Below are positions 31,770 through 40,403 of a stretch of 64,000 bases of DNA, piece by piece (the stretch's first letter is position 1; the number at the start of each line of letters is the position of its first letter). Below the pieces are notes generated by a model. It had not been told where the DNA came from and did not search any database. It saw nothing but the letters and a program-made list of their open reading frames with translations. This DNA comes from Streptomyces sp. NBC_00193 (GTDB lineage: Bacteria; Actinomycetota; Actinomycetes; Streptomycetales; Streptomycetaceae): NCBI RefSeq assembly GCF_026342735.1, contig NZ_JAPEMM010000002.1:434001-498000 (forward strand), read 5' to 3'. A program made the position numbers and the translations under genes.

Positions 31770-34700
31770 CCCGCCGAGCCGGGGCTGGTGTAGCCGAGGG
31801 ACTTCAGGTCGGCGGCGCGGGTGCCGGCGGGCTGGAGGTCCGCGTACGGGTGGAGGCGGGCTCCGCTGGTGCCGTTGGCGAGGGTGCGCGGCCGGGCGGC
31901 GCCCTGGGCGGGCGTGGGGGCCGGGTCGGCGCGGCCGAGCAGGGCGAGTGCGGCCTCGGGGCCCTGGTCGCGGCGGGCGGCCGCGATCTCCTCGAGGTTC
32001 CAGACCATCTCGCCGACCACGGTGCGGCGCGGTCCCCGGGCCTCGACGGTGCCGCGGACCAGGAGCAGACCGGAGTGGAAGACCGTGTGGGCGCAGGCCT
32101 CGTGGCTGTCTTCGAAGAACGCGATGTCGACGAGGCCGCGGCCGTCTTCCAGCGTCACGAAGATGACCCTCTTGCCCGAAGGGATCGGCGGTGTCTGCGT
32201 CGAGGCGCGGACTCCGGCGACCAGGACCCGCTGCCCGGGGCGCATCGCGCCCAGGTGGGCGGAGTCGACGGCGCCGATCTCGCGGAGCAGCCGGTGGTGG
32301 TGCTCCATCAGGTGCTGGGAGACGTCGATGGACAGGACCTCGATCTCGGCGTTGAGGGCTTCGCGGCTGGTCATCTCCCGCAGCCCCGACGGTGCGGCGG
32401 TGACGAGTGCGCCGCCGAGGGCGAGTTGTCCGTCGACCGCGCGCCCCCGGGTGTGGCGGTGGAGCTCGGAGACCTGGAGGAGGAGGTCGCGGCGGGTGAG
32501 GCGGCCGCGCAGGGCGTCGAGGGCGCCGATCCGGATCAGGCGCTCGGCGGTCGGGAGCGCAGGGCGGGCCCGCTCCCAGAAGTCCTGCAGCGAGGCGTAG
32601 GGCCGGCCGGCGGCGATGCGGGCCACTTCCTCGGCGCCGGTTCCCTTCACCGTCGACAGCGAGAGCCGTACTGCCCAGCCCCTGTCCGCCGTCTGCTCGA
32701 CGCGGTGGTCGGGCGCGGAGTGGTTGATGTCCACGGGGAGCACGGGCACGCCGTGGCGGCGGGCGTCGGAGACGATGACCCGGGCGGGCCACATGCCGGG
32801 GTCGTGCTCCAGCAGCCCGGCGTAGAGGGCCGCGGGATGGTGGGCCTTGAGCCAGGCCGACTGGAGGGCGGGCACGGCGAAGGCGACGGCGTGCGCGCGG
32901 CAGAACCCGTACGCGCCGAACGCGGCGACGATCTCCCACACCTCGTCGAGCACCTCCCGGCCGTAGCCGCGGGCGCCGGCCCGCTGCCGGAACCACGCCT
33001 CCACCCGGGGCAGCCGGTCGGGGCCCGCGAGGGCGCGGCGGGCGATCTCGCCGAGCGCCCGGTCGCAGCCGGTCATCACCGCGAAGATGTCGATGATCTG
33101 CTCGTGCCAGATGGTCACGCCGTAGGTGTCGGCGAGGACCGGTTCGAGGTCGGGGTGCGGGTAGCGGGGGGCGGCGCCGTGGCGGGCGGCGATGTAGAGG
33201 GCGGGCATGCCGCCCTTGACCGGCCCGGGCCGGAACAGGCTGATGTCGGCGATGACGTCCTGGACCCCGCGCGGCTGGAGGCGGCCGACGAGGTCCTGCT
33301 GGCCGGGGCTCTCCAGCTGGAACATGCCCACGGTCCGGGCCTGCCGGATGAGCTCGAACGCGTCGGGGTCGTCCAGCCGGACGTGGTCGGGGTTGTCGAG
33401 GTCGAGCTGGCGGCCGGTGGTGCGGCGGATCTCGGCGACGGCGTGCGCCATCGCCGACTGCATGCGCACGCCGAGCACGTCGAGCTTCACGAGCCCGAGG
33501 TCCTCGACGTCCTCCTTGTCCGCCTGGACCATCGGGTACCGCCCGCCCGGGGTGGGCTGCACCGGCAGCCGGTCCAGGAGGGTGGCGTCGGAGAGGATCA
33601 CTCCGCAGGGGTGCATGGCGTAGCCGCGCGGCAGGGCGTCCAGGCCCTCGGCCAGCTCCCACAGCGGGCCGTACGAGGCGGCCTCGGCGGCGAGTTCCTT
33701 GAGCTCGGGGAGCTCGGCGAGGGCGCCGCGGATGTCGCAGGCCCGGATGTGCGGGAAGGACTTCGCGATCGTGTCGACGGTCTGCGGGGGCAGGCCGAGG
33801 GCGAGGCCCGTGTCGCGCAGGGCGTGGCGGGCCCGGTAGGTCTCCGGCATCGCGGCGACGGCCACCCGCTCGGTGCCGAACCGCTCGATGATCCGGTCGT
33901 AGACCTCCAGCCGGCGGGCCGACTCCACGTCGAGGTCGATGTCGGGGAGCGAGCGGCGGCGGACGCTGAGGAAGCGTTCGAAGAGCAGGTGGTGTTCGAG
34001 GGGATTGGCCGTGGCGATGAAGAGGGCGTGGTTGACCATGCTCCCGGCGCCGGATCCGCGGGCGGCGACCCGGATGCCCATGGCCCGGATGTCCGTGACG
34101 ACCTGGGCGACCGCCAGGAAGTAGGACTCGAACCCCAGCTTCCCGATCACGCCGAGCTCGTACTCCAGCCGCCGGACCGCCTGCGGGTCCCGGTCCAGGC
34201 CGCGCGCGAACATCCCCTCCGCGCAGCGCCGGCGCAGCAGGGCCGCGGCCTCGTCCGGTCCGGGTCCGGCGCCCACCGATTGCGGCTCGGGGAAGCTGGA
34301 CCGCGCGGGGGCGGGGCCGATGCCGATGCCGAGGTCGGCCACCGGGTCGACGGTGCACAGCTCCGCCGTACGCGCGGTCTCCGCGAGCAGCTCCGCCGCC
34401 CGGGCCGGGTCCGAGGCGGCGCCCGAGCCGGTGGCCGGGCCGGTGGCCGCGGCGATCCGCTCGGCGGCGTACGCCATCGCGTCCGGCCCCTTCAGCCAGC
34501 GCTCGCCGCAGTCCAGCCGGCGCCGGTCGACGGGGCGCAGCAGCCGGGCGGAGTCCAGTACGTCGGCGATGCGGTGCTGGGCGGGGTCGGCGTAGCGGAC
34601 GGCGTTGGTGAGGACGGCCGGGATGCCGAGCCGGTCGGCCAGCCCCAGCGTGCGGGCGGCCAGCCGCAGCGAGCCCGGCCCGGTGCCGGGGAGCCCGTAC

Positions 34701-35350
34701 CAGAGCACCTCCAGCCGCAGCCCCGGGCCCGCGATCTCCCGCCACGGGGCGAGCAGCCGCTCGGCCAGGTCGGGCCGGCCGGCCGCGAGGGCGCGCACGG
34801 GCTCGGACACGGGGCCGAGCATGACCACCAGCCCCTGGTCCGCGTAGCGCTCCAGCACGGACCAGGACACGACGGGCGGGGCGGGGGCGGGGGCTGCGGG
34901 GAGGGCACCGGCAGAAGCGGCACCGGCGCGGGCCGCGCCCGCACCCTCACCCGCTCCCCCGTGAACGCCACCCTCGTGAGCGGCGGAGACCAGGCGGCAC
35001 AGCCGGGCCCATCCGCCGGCGTCCCGCGCGAGGAGGGTGACCCGCAGCGCCGGCTCGACGACGTACGCACCACCCCGCGCGGGCGTCCGCGGCCGTGCCC
35101 CGGCGGGGGCGGCGCGGCCGCCGAGCCCGGCGGCGGGGGCGACGGCGACGTCGACCCCGAACACCGGACGGATCCCCGCCCCGACCGCCGCCTTCGCGAA
35201 GCGGACCGCCCCCGCGACGGTGTCGCGATCGGTGAGCGCAAGCGTCCCGACGCCCCGCTCGACAGCCCGTTTCACCAGGTCAGAGGGGTGCGAGGCACCG
35301 TACCGGGCCGAGTAGCCACTCGCGGCATGAAGGTGCACACCGTCGCCCAT
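31766..35350 (-). CDS. dnaE2: Error-prone DNA polymerase III alpha subunit DnaE2
   Basis: A 1194-aa C-family polymerase for translesion synthesis. N-terminal PHP domain ('VHLHAASGYSARYGASHPSD', 'ALTDRDTVAGAVRFAKAA'), palm with the catalytic aspartates in 'RRRSLPDIDLDVESARR', 'VKLDVLGVRMQSA', 'FRPGPVKGGMPALYI', fingers 'GVTIWHEQIIDIF', HhH 'DALRGRLTRRDLLLQ' and an OB fold ('QRVLVAGVRASTQTPP'). The C-terminal tail is shorter than in DnaE1, as expected. An Ala/Gly/Pro-rich insertion at about residues 68-150 expands the PHP region. ATG 35350 follows GGAGGTGG. Co-transcribed with the ImuB-like gene; an SOS-box-like palindrome lies 63 bp upstream. Confidence 0.94.
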   Translation of the reverse strand: MGDGVHLHAASGYSARYGASHPSDLVKRAVERGVGTLALTDRDTVAGAVRFAKAAVGAGIRPVFGVDVAVAPAAGLGGRAAPAGARPRTPARGGAYVVEPALRVTLLARDAGGWARLCRLVSAAHEGGVHGGAGEGAGAARAGAASAGALPAAPAPAPPVVSWSVLERYADQGLVVMLGPVSEPVRALAAGRPDLAERLLAPWREIAGPGLRLEVLWYGLPGTGPGSLRLAARTLGLADRLGIPAVLTNAVRYADPAQHRIADVLDSARLLRPVDRRRLDCGERWLKGPDAMAYAAERIAAATGPATGSGAASDPARAAELLAETARTAELCTVDPVADLGIGIGPAPARSSFPEPQSVGAGPGPDEAAALLRRRCAEGMFARGLDRDPQAVRRLEYELGVIGKLGFESYFLAVAQVVTDIRAMGIRVAARGSGAGSMVNHALFIATANPLEHHLLFERFLSVRRRSLPDIDLDVESARRLEVYDRIIERFGTERVAVAAMPETYRARHALRDTGLALGLPPQTVDTIAKSFPHIRACDIRGALAELPELKELAAEAASYGPLWELAEGLDALPRGYAMHPCGVILSDATLLDRLPVQPTPGGRYPMVQADKEDVEDLGLVKLDVLGVRMQSAMAHAVAEIRRTTGRQLDLDNPDHVRLDDPDAFELIRQARTVGMFQLESPGQQDLVGRLQPRGVQDVIADISLFRPGPVKGGMPALYIAARHGAAPRYPHPDLEPVLADTYGVTIWHEQIIDIFAVMTGCDRALGEIARRALAGPDRLPRVEAWFRQRAGARGYGREVLDEVWEIVAAFGAYGFCRAHAVAFAVPALQSAWLKAHHPAALYAGLLEHDPGMWPARVIVSDARRHGVPVLPVDINHSAPDHRVEQTADRGWAVRLSLSTVKGTGAEEVARIAAGRPYASLQDFWERARPALPTAERLIRIGALDALRGRLTRRDLLLQVSELHRHTRGRAVDGQLALGGALVTAAPSGLREMTSREALNAEIEVLSIDVSQHLMEHHHRLLREIGAVDSAHLGAMRPGQRVLVAGVRASTQTPPIPSGKRVIFVTLEDGRGLVDIAFFEDSHEACAHTVFHSGLLLVRGTVEARGPRRTVVGEMVWNLEEIAAARRDQGPEAALALLGRADPAPTPAQGAARPRTLANGTSGARLHPYADLQPAGTRAADLKSLGYTSPGSAG

Positions 35351-35412
35351 GGGCCACCTCCGATCGCCTGACCACCCCTTTCCAGCCACCCTGACCAGAT
35401 ACAACCACCGTA

Positions 35413-35427
35413 TCGAACATAATTCGA
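35413..35427. promoter_or_regulatory. SOS-box-like palindrome upstream of dnaE2
   Basis: TCGAACATAATTCGA: perfect arms TCGAA / TTCGA around 5 nt. The actinobacterial LexA consensus as I know it is TCGAACNNNNGTTCGA, so this site is one base short in the spacer and imperfect. It lies between divergent dnaE2 and the APH-like gene. Known DNA-damage induction of dnaE2 homologues makes the site worth noting, but binding is unproven. Confidence 0.4.
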
Positions 35428-35507
35428 ACAGCGCGACTCCTCGGCCAGCGAGGCGAGTACGACAGCTTGCGAACGCCGCTCCGCCTGCCCCGGTACCGTG
35501 GCTTCGC

Positions 35508-36404
35508 ATGACCGACTCCGAGATCGAGATCACCGCAGACGTGATCTACGAACTGCTTCAGGAGCAGCATCCGGACCTTGCAGGGCTGGCCATCCGCGAG
35601 GTGGCGGGCGGGTGGGACAACCAGCAGTGGCGGCTTGGGGACGAGTTGGCCGTGCGCATGCCGCGTACGGAACGTGCCCCGGACCTTCAGCGCAAGGAAT
35701 GCCGGTGGCTGCCCGTCTTGGCTCCGCGCCTGCCGCTTCCGGTCCCGAACCCCGTGCGGATCGGTGAACCGTCTGCACGCTTCCCGAAGCCCTGGACGGT
35801 CATGACGTGGGTTCCGGGCGAGCCGCTGGACTACGCCTCGATCAGCCGTGTCGACCACGCGGCCGACACCCTGGCGGGCTTCCTCAGGGCGCTCCACGTG
35901 GAGGCCCCCGCCGACGCGCCGGTCAGTGAGGACCGCGGCGATCACCCCCAGAAGTGCACGGACGGCTTCGACCACTTCTTCCGTGCCGTCGTCCCCGACG
36001 ACCTCGCTGACGCCGTCCGGGCCGTCTGGGACGACGCCGTCGCGGCGCCGGAGTGGGAGGGTCCGCCGCTCTGGGTGCACGGCGACCTGCATCCGGCGAA
36101 CGTCGTCGTCTCGGACGGGACGCTCTCGGGCGTGATCGACTTCGGTGACATGTTCGCCGGTGATCCGGTGTGGGACCTCGCGGCCGCATGGGTGATTCTG
36201 CCCGCGGGCGCCGCCTCTCGGTTCTTCGACGTGTACGCGCACGCGGACAGGGCGACGATCCGGCGCGCCCGCGGGCTGGCTGCTCTGAAAAGCCTGTTCC
36301 TCATGCTGATGGGCCAGAACGGAGATCGGGGCCTCCCTGGCGGCAAGCCCACGTGGGGACCCGCGGGCCGGGCAGCGCTCGATCGTGTTCTTCAGCCTGC
36401 TTAG
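35508..36404 (+). CDS. Aminoglycoside-phosphotransferase-fold kinase
   Basis: A 298-aa APH-family kinase, substrate unknown. The catalytic loop 'WVHGDLHPANVVV' (HGD at 191-193, N198) and the metal-binding 'DFGDMFAGDP' (D211) are intact, and 'WDNQQWRLGDELAVRMPRT' holds the ATP-binding strand with R50 in the place of the usual lysine. Relatives act on aminoglycosides, choline, fructosamine or macrolides, so resistance cannot be assumed. ATG 35508. An IS5-type element is inserted exactly at its stop codon (TTA of the target duplication plus the first G of the element); the reconstructed empty site also gives TAG, so the protein is not truncated. Confidence 0.82.
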   Translation: MTDSEIEITADVIYELLQEQHPDLAGLAIREVAGGWDNQQWRLGDELAVRMPRTERAPDLQRKECRWLPVLAPRLPLPVPNPVRIGEPSARFPKPWTVMTWVPGEPLDYASISRVDHAADTLAGFLRALHVEAPADAPVSEDRGDHPQKCTDGFDHFFRAVVPDDLADAVRAVWDDAVAAPEWEGPPLWVHGDLHPANVVVSDGTLSGVIDFGDMFAGDPVWDLAAAWVILPAGAASRFFDVYAHADRATIRRARGLAALKSLFLMLMGQNGDRGLPGGKPTWGPAGRAALDRVLQPA

Positions 36405-37531
36405 AGGTCGTTTTATCCCGCTCTTTTATCCCGGTATCGGCTGTTTGGTCTGGTGTGTCGGGTCGCGCCAGGAGATGGTGTTCTCGCCGGTGAGGCGGCG
36501 GGTCATGAGGTCGGTCATCGCGATGTGGATGATGGCTTCGGAGCGGGCGGGAAGGGTTTCGTAGTCGCGGGCCAGGCGGCGGTGGAGCATGAGCCAGCCG
36601 TAGGTCCTCTCGACTGCCCAACGTTTCGGGATCGGGGTGAAACCCCTGGTCCCGGGCTTGCGGGCGGTGATCTCCATGTCGATGCCGAGGGTGGCGGCGT
36701 GTTCGACGAGGTGCTGGCGGTAGCCGCCGTCGACCCAGACCTTGCGGATTCCGGGGTGGTCGGCGGCGACCTGGTCGATGAGCCGGGTGCCGGCGACGGA
36801 GTCCTGCACGCTGGCCGCGGTGACCAGCACCGTGAGGAGAAGGCCGAGCGTGTCGGTGACGGTGCTCCGTTCGCGGCCCGCGATCTTCTCGCCCGCGTCG
36901 ATGCCCTGGCTGGCGGCAGGAACGCTGGTGGAGGTCTTGATGCTCTGGGCGTCGATCACACACGCTGAGGGCTCCGCGTCCCGTCCTTCCTTCTCACGGA
37001 GAAGTTGCCGCAGGACTCCGTTGAGCTGGGCGAACACGCCCTCGTCTGCCCATCTGGCGAAGTAGCCGTAGACGCTCTGGTGTGGCGGGAAGTCATGCGG
37101 GAGGTAGGCCCACTGGCAGCCGGTGCGGTCCACGCAGAGGATCGCGTTCATGATCTCGCGCAGGTCATGCCGCGGAGGCCGGCCGAAGTCCAGAGCCCGG
37201 CCACGGCGCTCGAAGCGCCACGCGGACAGCACCGGCTCGATCAACTCCCAGCGCGCATCGGACAGATCACTCGGATACGGGCGTCGCGTTGTCATGATTC
37301 CGGCGTACTGCCGCGGACCGAGTGCGCCCAGGCGCACAGCCGCGGCACCGGAAGCACGCAGGCCACCAATGGCCGGACATCCTGGGATGAGACAGGAACA
37401 AGGCCCAAACCGCCCCACCCGTCACCCCACCCGGCCCACAGGCACTGGCTCCACCCGTGGTCACTACCGCACCGCGACCGGCCGCCTCGTGAATCACATC
37501 AAATTCCTGCAATCCAGATTAAAACAACCTC
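36404..37531. mobile_element. IS5-family insertion sequence (1128 bp)
   Basis: Terminal inverted repeats GAGGTCGTTTTA (36404-36415) and, at the right end, the complement GAGGTTGTTTTAA (11 of 12 matches). A 3-bp target duplication TTA flanks it (36401-36403 and 37532-37534), as in the IS427/IS1031 branch, which prefers TNA. One intact DDE transposase on the minus strand fills it. The flanking DNA begins GAGGTC itself, resembling the element's own end. Confidence 0.85.
36426..37295 (-). CDS. IS5-family DDE transposase
   Basis: A 289-aa transposase. Start 'MTTRRPYPSDLSDARWELIE' with a DUF4096-type helix-turn region ('LREIMNAILCVDRTGCQWAY'), followed by the catalytic triad D115 ('CVIDAQSIKTS'), D189 ('KVWVDGGYRQ') and E229 ('WAVERTYGWL'). 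The frame is intact, so the element may be active. The ATG at 37295 is preferred; the open frame extends 41 codons further without homology. The gene ends 22 bp inside the left terminal repeat. Confidence 0.93.
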   Translation of the reverse strand: MTTRRPYPSDLSDARWELIEPVLSAWRFERRGRALDFGRPPRHDLREIMNAILCVDRTGCQWAYLPHDFPPHQSVYGYFARWADEGVFAQLNGVLRQLLREKEGRDAEPSACVIDAQSIKTSTSVPAASQGIDAGEKIAGRERSTVTDTLGLLLTVLVTAASVQDSVAGTRLIDQVAADHPGIRKVWVDGGYRQHLVEHAATLGIDMEITARKPGTRGFTPIPKRWAVERTYGWLMLHRRLARDYETLPARSEAIIHIAMTDLMTRRLTGENTISWRDPTHQTKQPIPG

Positions 37532-37649
37532 TTAGAGGTCATCTCATTTGGCGTGCCCAGCGCAGACGATGAGGGACCGTCGACGGTGGCGGGGGGGAAG
37601 GCGAAGAAGCCGTTTCGGCGTGCCACAAGATCAGATAGCGTGCGTGGCC

Positions 37650-37899
37650 ATGGGGGAGCCGATAGTGATCAGGCACGGCCAGACCGAGTGGAGCCTGTCG
37701 GGCCGGCACGCTGGACGGACCGATATTGCTCTGACGGAAGCGGGCGAGGCTGCGGCCAGTGGCTCGTGTGCTCACCGTGCGCTGGCTCGGCCTCGACGCG
37801 TCCGCGAGCCGACTGCTCGGCCACCCGCATCCGGGCACTCTCGGCTTCCTGGCCACCGAGGACGGGCAACCCATCATCTCCGCTTGGAACGTCCCGTAG
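37650..37899 (+). pseudogene. Histidine-phosphatase (phosphoglycerate mutase-like) pseudogene, internally deleted
   Basis: The first 31 codons from ATG 37650 read a perfect histidine-phosphatase N-terminus, with the catalytic 'VIRHGQTEWSLSGRHAGRTD' motif followed by 'ALTEAGEAAA'. The frame then breaks. From about 37763 another frame encodes the family C-terminus ('VLTVRWLGLDASASRLLGHP', 'GTLGFLATEDGQPIISAWNV', P, TAG at 37897). Some 110-120 codons of the middle, including the second histidine motif, are gone, with a frameshift at the junction. About 80 codons remain of a usual 190-200. It lies 115 bp from the IS element. The remaining 37900-38198 holds no gene I can support. Confidence 0.8.
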
Positions 37900-38198
37900 G
37901 GCAAAGGCCGCCGAGCTTGGCGGGACGCCGTCTGCGAGGCCCCCGTCGGGAGCGGATCGGCGGAATCCCGCGCACGAGCGGCTCCAGCGCCTGGCTGTCG
38001 TGGGTGTTGGGCGCCGTCGGCACCACCCGTTGGAACAACTCCCAAAATACGTACCCCCGGAACCAGGAGACCTACCGGCCCGCACCGCAGGAGCTTGCGG
38101 CCGGCGTCTCCTGGGGGCTGGACGTATAGCCTGTACGCGGGTTCCGGTGGACGAAAAGCATGTCGGCCGGAACGTCAAGAGGGAGCAAGAGAGACGTC

Positions 38199-39209
38199 AT
38201 GCGGGACATGCCGAAGAAGACGCCGACACGGCGCCACGTGGTGGCGGCCATGGCGGCGCTCATGATCACCACCGGCTGTACCGCTGAGCCTTCGGCACCG
38301 GGACACGCGATGTCGCCCGACGCCCGCGCGTACCTCACCACCGCGCTGGACGTCATGGAGAGCAACTCGCTGTACAAGACCGACCTCGACTGGTCGACGC
38401 TACGCAAGAACGCCTTCGCCCGCGCCGCGAAAGCACGTACACGGGCCGAGACCTACGGGGCCGTTCGCGAAGCACTCCGGAACCTGGGCGACCACCACAG
38501 CCAGTTCATGACTCCGGAGGAGGCCGAGGCGGCGCTGAGCCCCTCATCGGAGAACTCCCCGCTGCCTGAAGGCCGGCTGCTGCCCGGAGGCATCGGCTAC
38601 CTCGTGCTGCCCTCGGTCGCGTCCGACAAGGCCGCCGCGGCGTACGTGCGCCAGGCCCGGGCCGTCGTACAGGACATGGACAGGCAGGGAGCCCGGGGCT
38701 GGATCGTCGACCTGCGCAGCAACACGGGCGGCGACATGTGGGGACCACTGGCCTCGGCCGGACGCCTGCTGGACGACGGTGACATCGGCACGTTCGTGGA
38801 GTCCGACGGCAAGCGGACACCCTGGACCCTCCGAGAGGGAACACCGGAGGCGTACCTCGACACCTGGGGCCCCGCCGAACCATTGGCACATCCGGATCCG
38901 CCCGTTGCCGTACTCACCGGCAAGCGCACCGCCAGCGCGGCCGAGGCCGTGACGATCGCCTTCCGCGGACAGCCGCGTACACGAAGTTTCGGCCAGCCCA
39001 CACGAGGTGTGCCCACGGCAAACGACTCCCACCGTCTCGCCGACGGCGCGATGATCGTCCTCACCCAGGCCAGGGAAGCAGATCGGACCGGACGGATCCA
39101 CGACGGCCCGATCCCACCCGACGAAGAGCTCCCGGACGATGCGCGGAACCCCGGCAACAGCCGGGACGGCACCGTGGAAGCCGCGACCCGCTGGCTGAGC
39201 ACCCAGTGA
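38199..39209 (+). CDS. S41-family (tail-specific-protease-like) lipoprotein peptidase
   Basis: A 336-aa exported protein with a lipobox 'LMITTGC' (lipidated C27) behind a short basic n-region. The S41 core is visible: 'GIGYLVLPSV', 'GWIVDLRSNTGGDMWG', the nucleophile region 'TGKRTASAAEAVTIAF' (Ser in TASAAE) and 'FGQPTRGVPTANDSHRL', which is the IRBP/CtpA substrate-loop equivalent. No PDZ domain is inserted, so it is the short IRBP-like form. ATG 38199 has AGAGGGAG upstream; ATG 38160 is an alternative that would place 13 extra residues before the signal. It probably degrades or trims extracytoplasmic peptides. Confidence 0.82.
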   Translation: MRDMPKKTPTRRHVVAAMAALMITTGCTAEPSAPGHAMSPDARAYLTTALDVMESNSLYKTDLDWSTLRKNAFARAAKARTRAETYGAVREALRNLGDHHSQFMTPEEAEAALSPSSENSPLPEGRLLPGGIGYLVLPSVASDKAAAAYVRQARAVVQDMDRQGARGWIVDLRSNTGGDMWGPLASAGRLLDDGDIGTFVESDGKRTPWTLREGTPEAYLDTWGPAEPLAHPDPPVAVLTGKRTASAAEAVTIAFRGQPRTRSFGQPTRGVPTANDSHRLADGAMIVLTQAREADRTGRIHDGPIPPDEELPDDARNPGNSRDGTVEAATRWLSTQ

Positions 39210-39266
39210 ACGGTGCACCCGCAGTACCGCATGACCTCTTCCCGCCCTCGGGCTGAAGCCCGACGG

Positions 39267-39701
39267 TCAGCCCCGCAGGGTGGCGATGGCCTTCTCGATG
39301 CGCCGTTGGCGCGTCTCGGGCTTCTTCGCGCTTTCGATGGCGCGCACGTGCTCGCGCTTGCGGCTGTACGTCAGGGTGTCGTAGGCGGCGCGGGCGGCCG
39401 GGTCTTCGTCCAGAGCCTGGGCGAAGTCAGCGGGTTCGACGACGACGCGCGGCTCGGTGTCGAGCTCGACCTCGACCTCGATCTCCTCGCCGATCTCCAC
39501 TTCCGCGGCCTGCCGGTTGGCGTGGCTGAGGCCGATCAAGTGGCGGCCGCGCAGGAGGGCGATCCGGCTCTTCCAGGAATGCTCGTTGATCGTGATCGTC
39601 ACCGGCGGTCGCGAGCCCTCGCCGAGCGCTGCCACCACCTCGGGCGGAACTTCCAGGCCCCGCATGGGCTCAGGTGGTTCAACGATGGACCGAAACTTCA
39701 A
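39267..39701 (-). CDS. YdeI/OmpD-associated family protein with DUF1905 domain
   Basis: A 144-aa cytoplasmic protein. The N-terminal half is DUF1905 ('LEVPPEVVAALGEGSRPPVT', 'RIALLRGRHLIGLSHANRQA', 'VEIGEEIEVEVELD'); the C-terminal half is the bacteriocin-protection/YdeI helical domain ('DFAQALDEDPAARAAYDTLT', 'YSRKREHVRAIESAKKPETR', 'RIEKAIATL'). Biochemical function unknown. Start is the TTG at 39701 behind GGGGAAGA. It stands alone with a convergent neighbour on the left and a same-strand gene 96 bp upstream. Confidence 0.85.
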   Translation of the reverse strand: MKFRSIVEPPEPMRGLEVPPEVVAALGEGSRPPVTITINEHSWKSRIALLRGRHLIGLSHANRQAAEVEIGEEIEVEVELDTEPRVVVEPADFAQALDEDPAARAAYDTLTYSRKREHVRAIESAKKPETRQRRIEKAIATLRG

Positions 39702-39797
39702 GATCTTCCCCTGTGTTCCCGTGTTCGTCCTGCCGGTTCACCGTGGACCGCACCCGTCTCGCAGCCGTCCCGGACGGCTGCGAGACGAAGACGGCGG

Positions 39798-40211
39798 TTA
39801 CTCGGCGTAGGGCTGGTCGGTTCCCTGGTCGCTGTAGCCGAGACTCCAGATGTAGCCCTCCGGGTCGGCGAAGGTGCCGCCGTAGCCGCCCCACGGCAGG
39901 GCGCCGGCGGGCTTGAGGACCGTGGCGCCGGCCTTCTGGGCCTCCGCCATGATCTCGTCGACCCGCGCCTCGCTGCGGACGACGTAGGTCAGGACCAGTC
40001 CGCTGAACCCGCTGCCTTCCTGGTCCGTGCCCACCTGGTCGGCGAGGCCTTCGCGGCTGTAGAAGCCGACGGGCGAGGCGCCGTCCGATGCGAAGAACAC
40101 CGATATGCCGAAGTCGCTCTGGATCTTCCAGCCGAGCCCCTCGGCGTAGAACTGCTTGGCCCGGTCCATGTCCCGGACGCCCAGAAGGATCGAGCTGACG
40201 TGCGCTTTCAT
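39798..40211 (-). CDS. VOC/glyoxalase-fold protein
   Basis: A 137-aa single vicinal-oxygen-chelate domain pair ('ILLGVRDMDRAKQFYAEGLG' then 'GGTFADPEGYIWSLGYSDQG'). The second motif has E in 'DPEGYIW', one of the usual metal ligands; the first ligand position is not clearly a His. Such proteins range from glyoxalases to antibiotic-binding proteins; none can be assigned. ATG 40211 is used (GGAG upstream) rather than the longer frame from 40274, whose first 21 residues look non-coding. Confidence 0.85.
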   Translation of the reverse strand: MKAHVSSILLGVRDMDRAKQFYAEGLGWKIQSDFGISVFFASDGASPVGFYSREGLADQVGTDQEGSGFSGLVLTYVVRSEARVDEIMAEAQKAGATVLKPAGALPWGGYGGTFADPEGYIWSLGYSDQGTDQPYAE

Positions 40212-40246
40212 GCCTTGCTCCTTGCACTGTGGATGTGTACGTGGCG

Positions 40247-40272
40247 GACCTCCGGGCCAGGGCCCGGAGGTC
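40247..40272 (-). terminator. Hairpin downstream of the 40404-41573 gene
   Basis: GACCTCCGGGCC / GGCCCGGAGGTC: perfect 12-bp inverted repeat with two central bases, so about 10 bp of stem in practice. It lies between two minus-strand genes. Confidence 0.6.
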
Positions 40273-40403
40273 ACATCGGTGCGTGTTCGCCGGCCAATCG
40301 GGAGGAAAGGGCCGGGAGTCAGGACGGCGTGGGGACGGGCGATGCGTCCGCGTCGTCATACGGAGGAGGAGCCGTGTGAACGGTGATGTTCATGGTGAGT
40401 AGG

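Noticed and set aside
35508..36404. APH-like gene truncated by the IS insertion
   Set aside because: Joining the left flank to the right flank after one TTA still gives the TAG stop at the same place, so the coding sequence is complete.
36400..37540. A 10-bp direct repeat CTTAGAGGTC flanking the IS as a long target duplication
   Set aside because: Six of the ten bases on the left side belong to the terminal inverted repeat. The real duplication is TTA; the rest is chance or an adjacent IS end (reported as a finding).
40319..40393. A 24-codon minus-strand ORF (MNITVHTAPPPYDD...) upstream of the VOC gene
   Set aside because: No ribosome-binding site, no partner genes, and the region is otherwise a terminator/promoter gap. 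Not enough to call a peptide gene.
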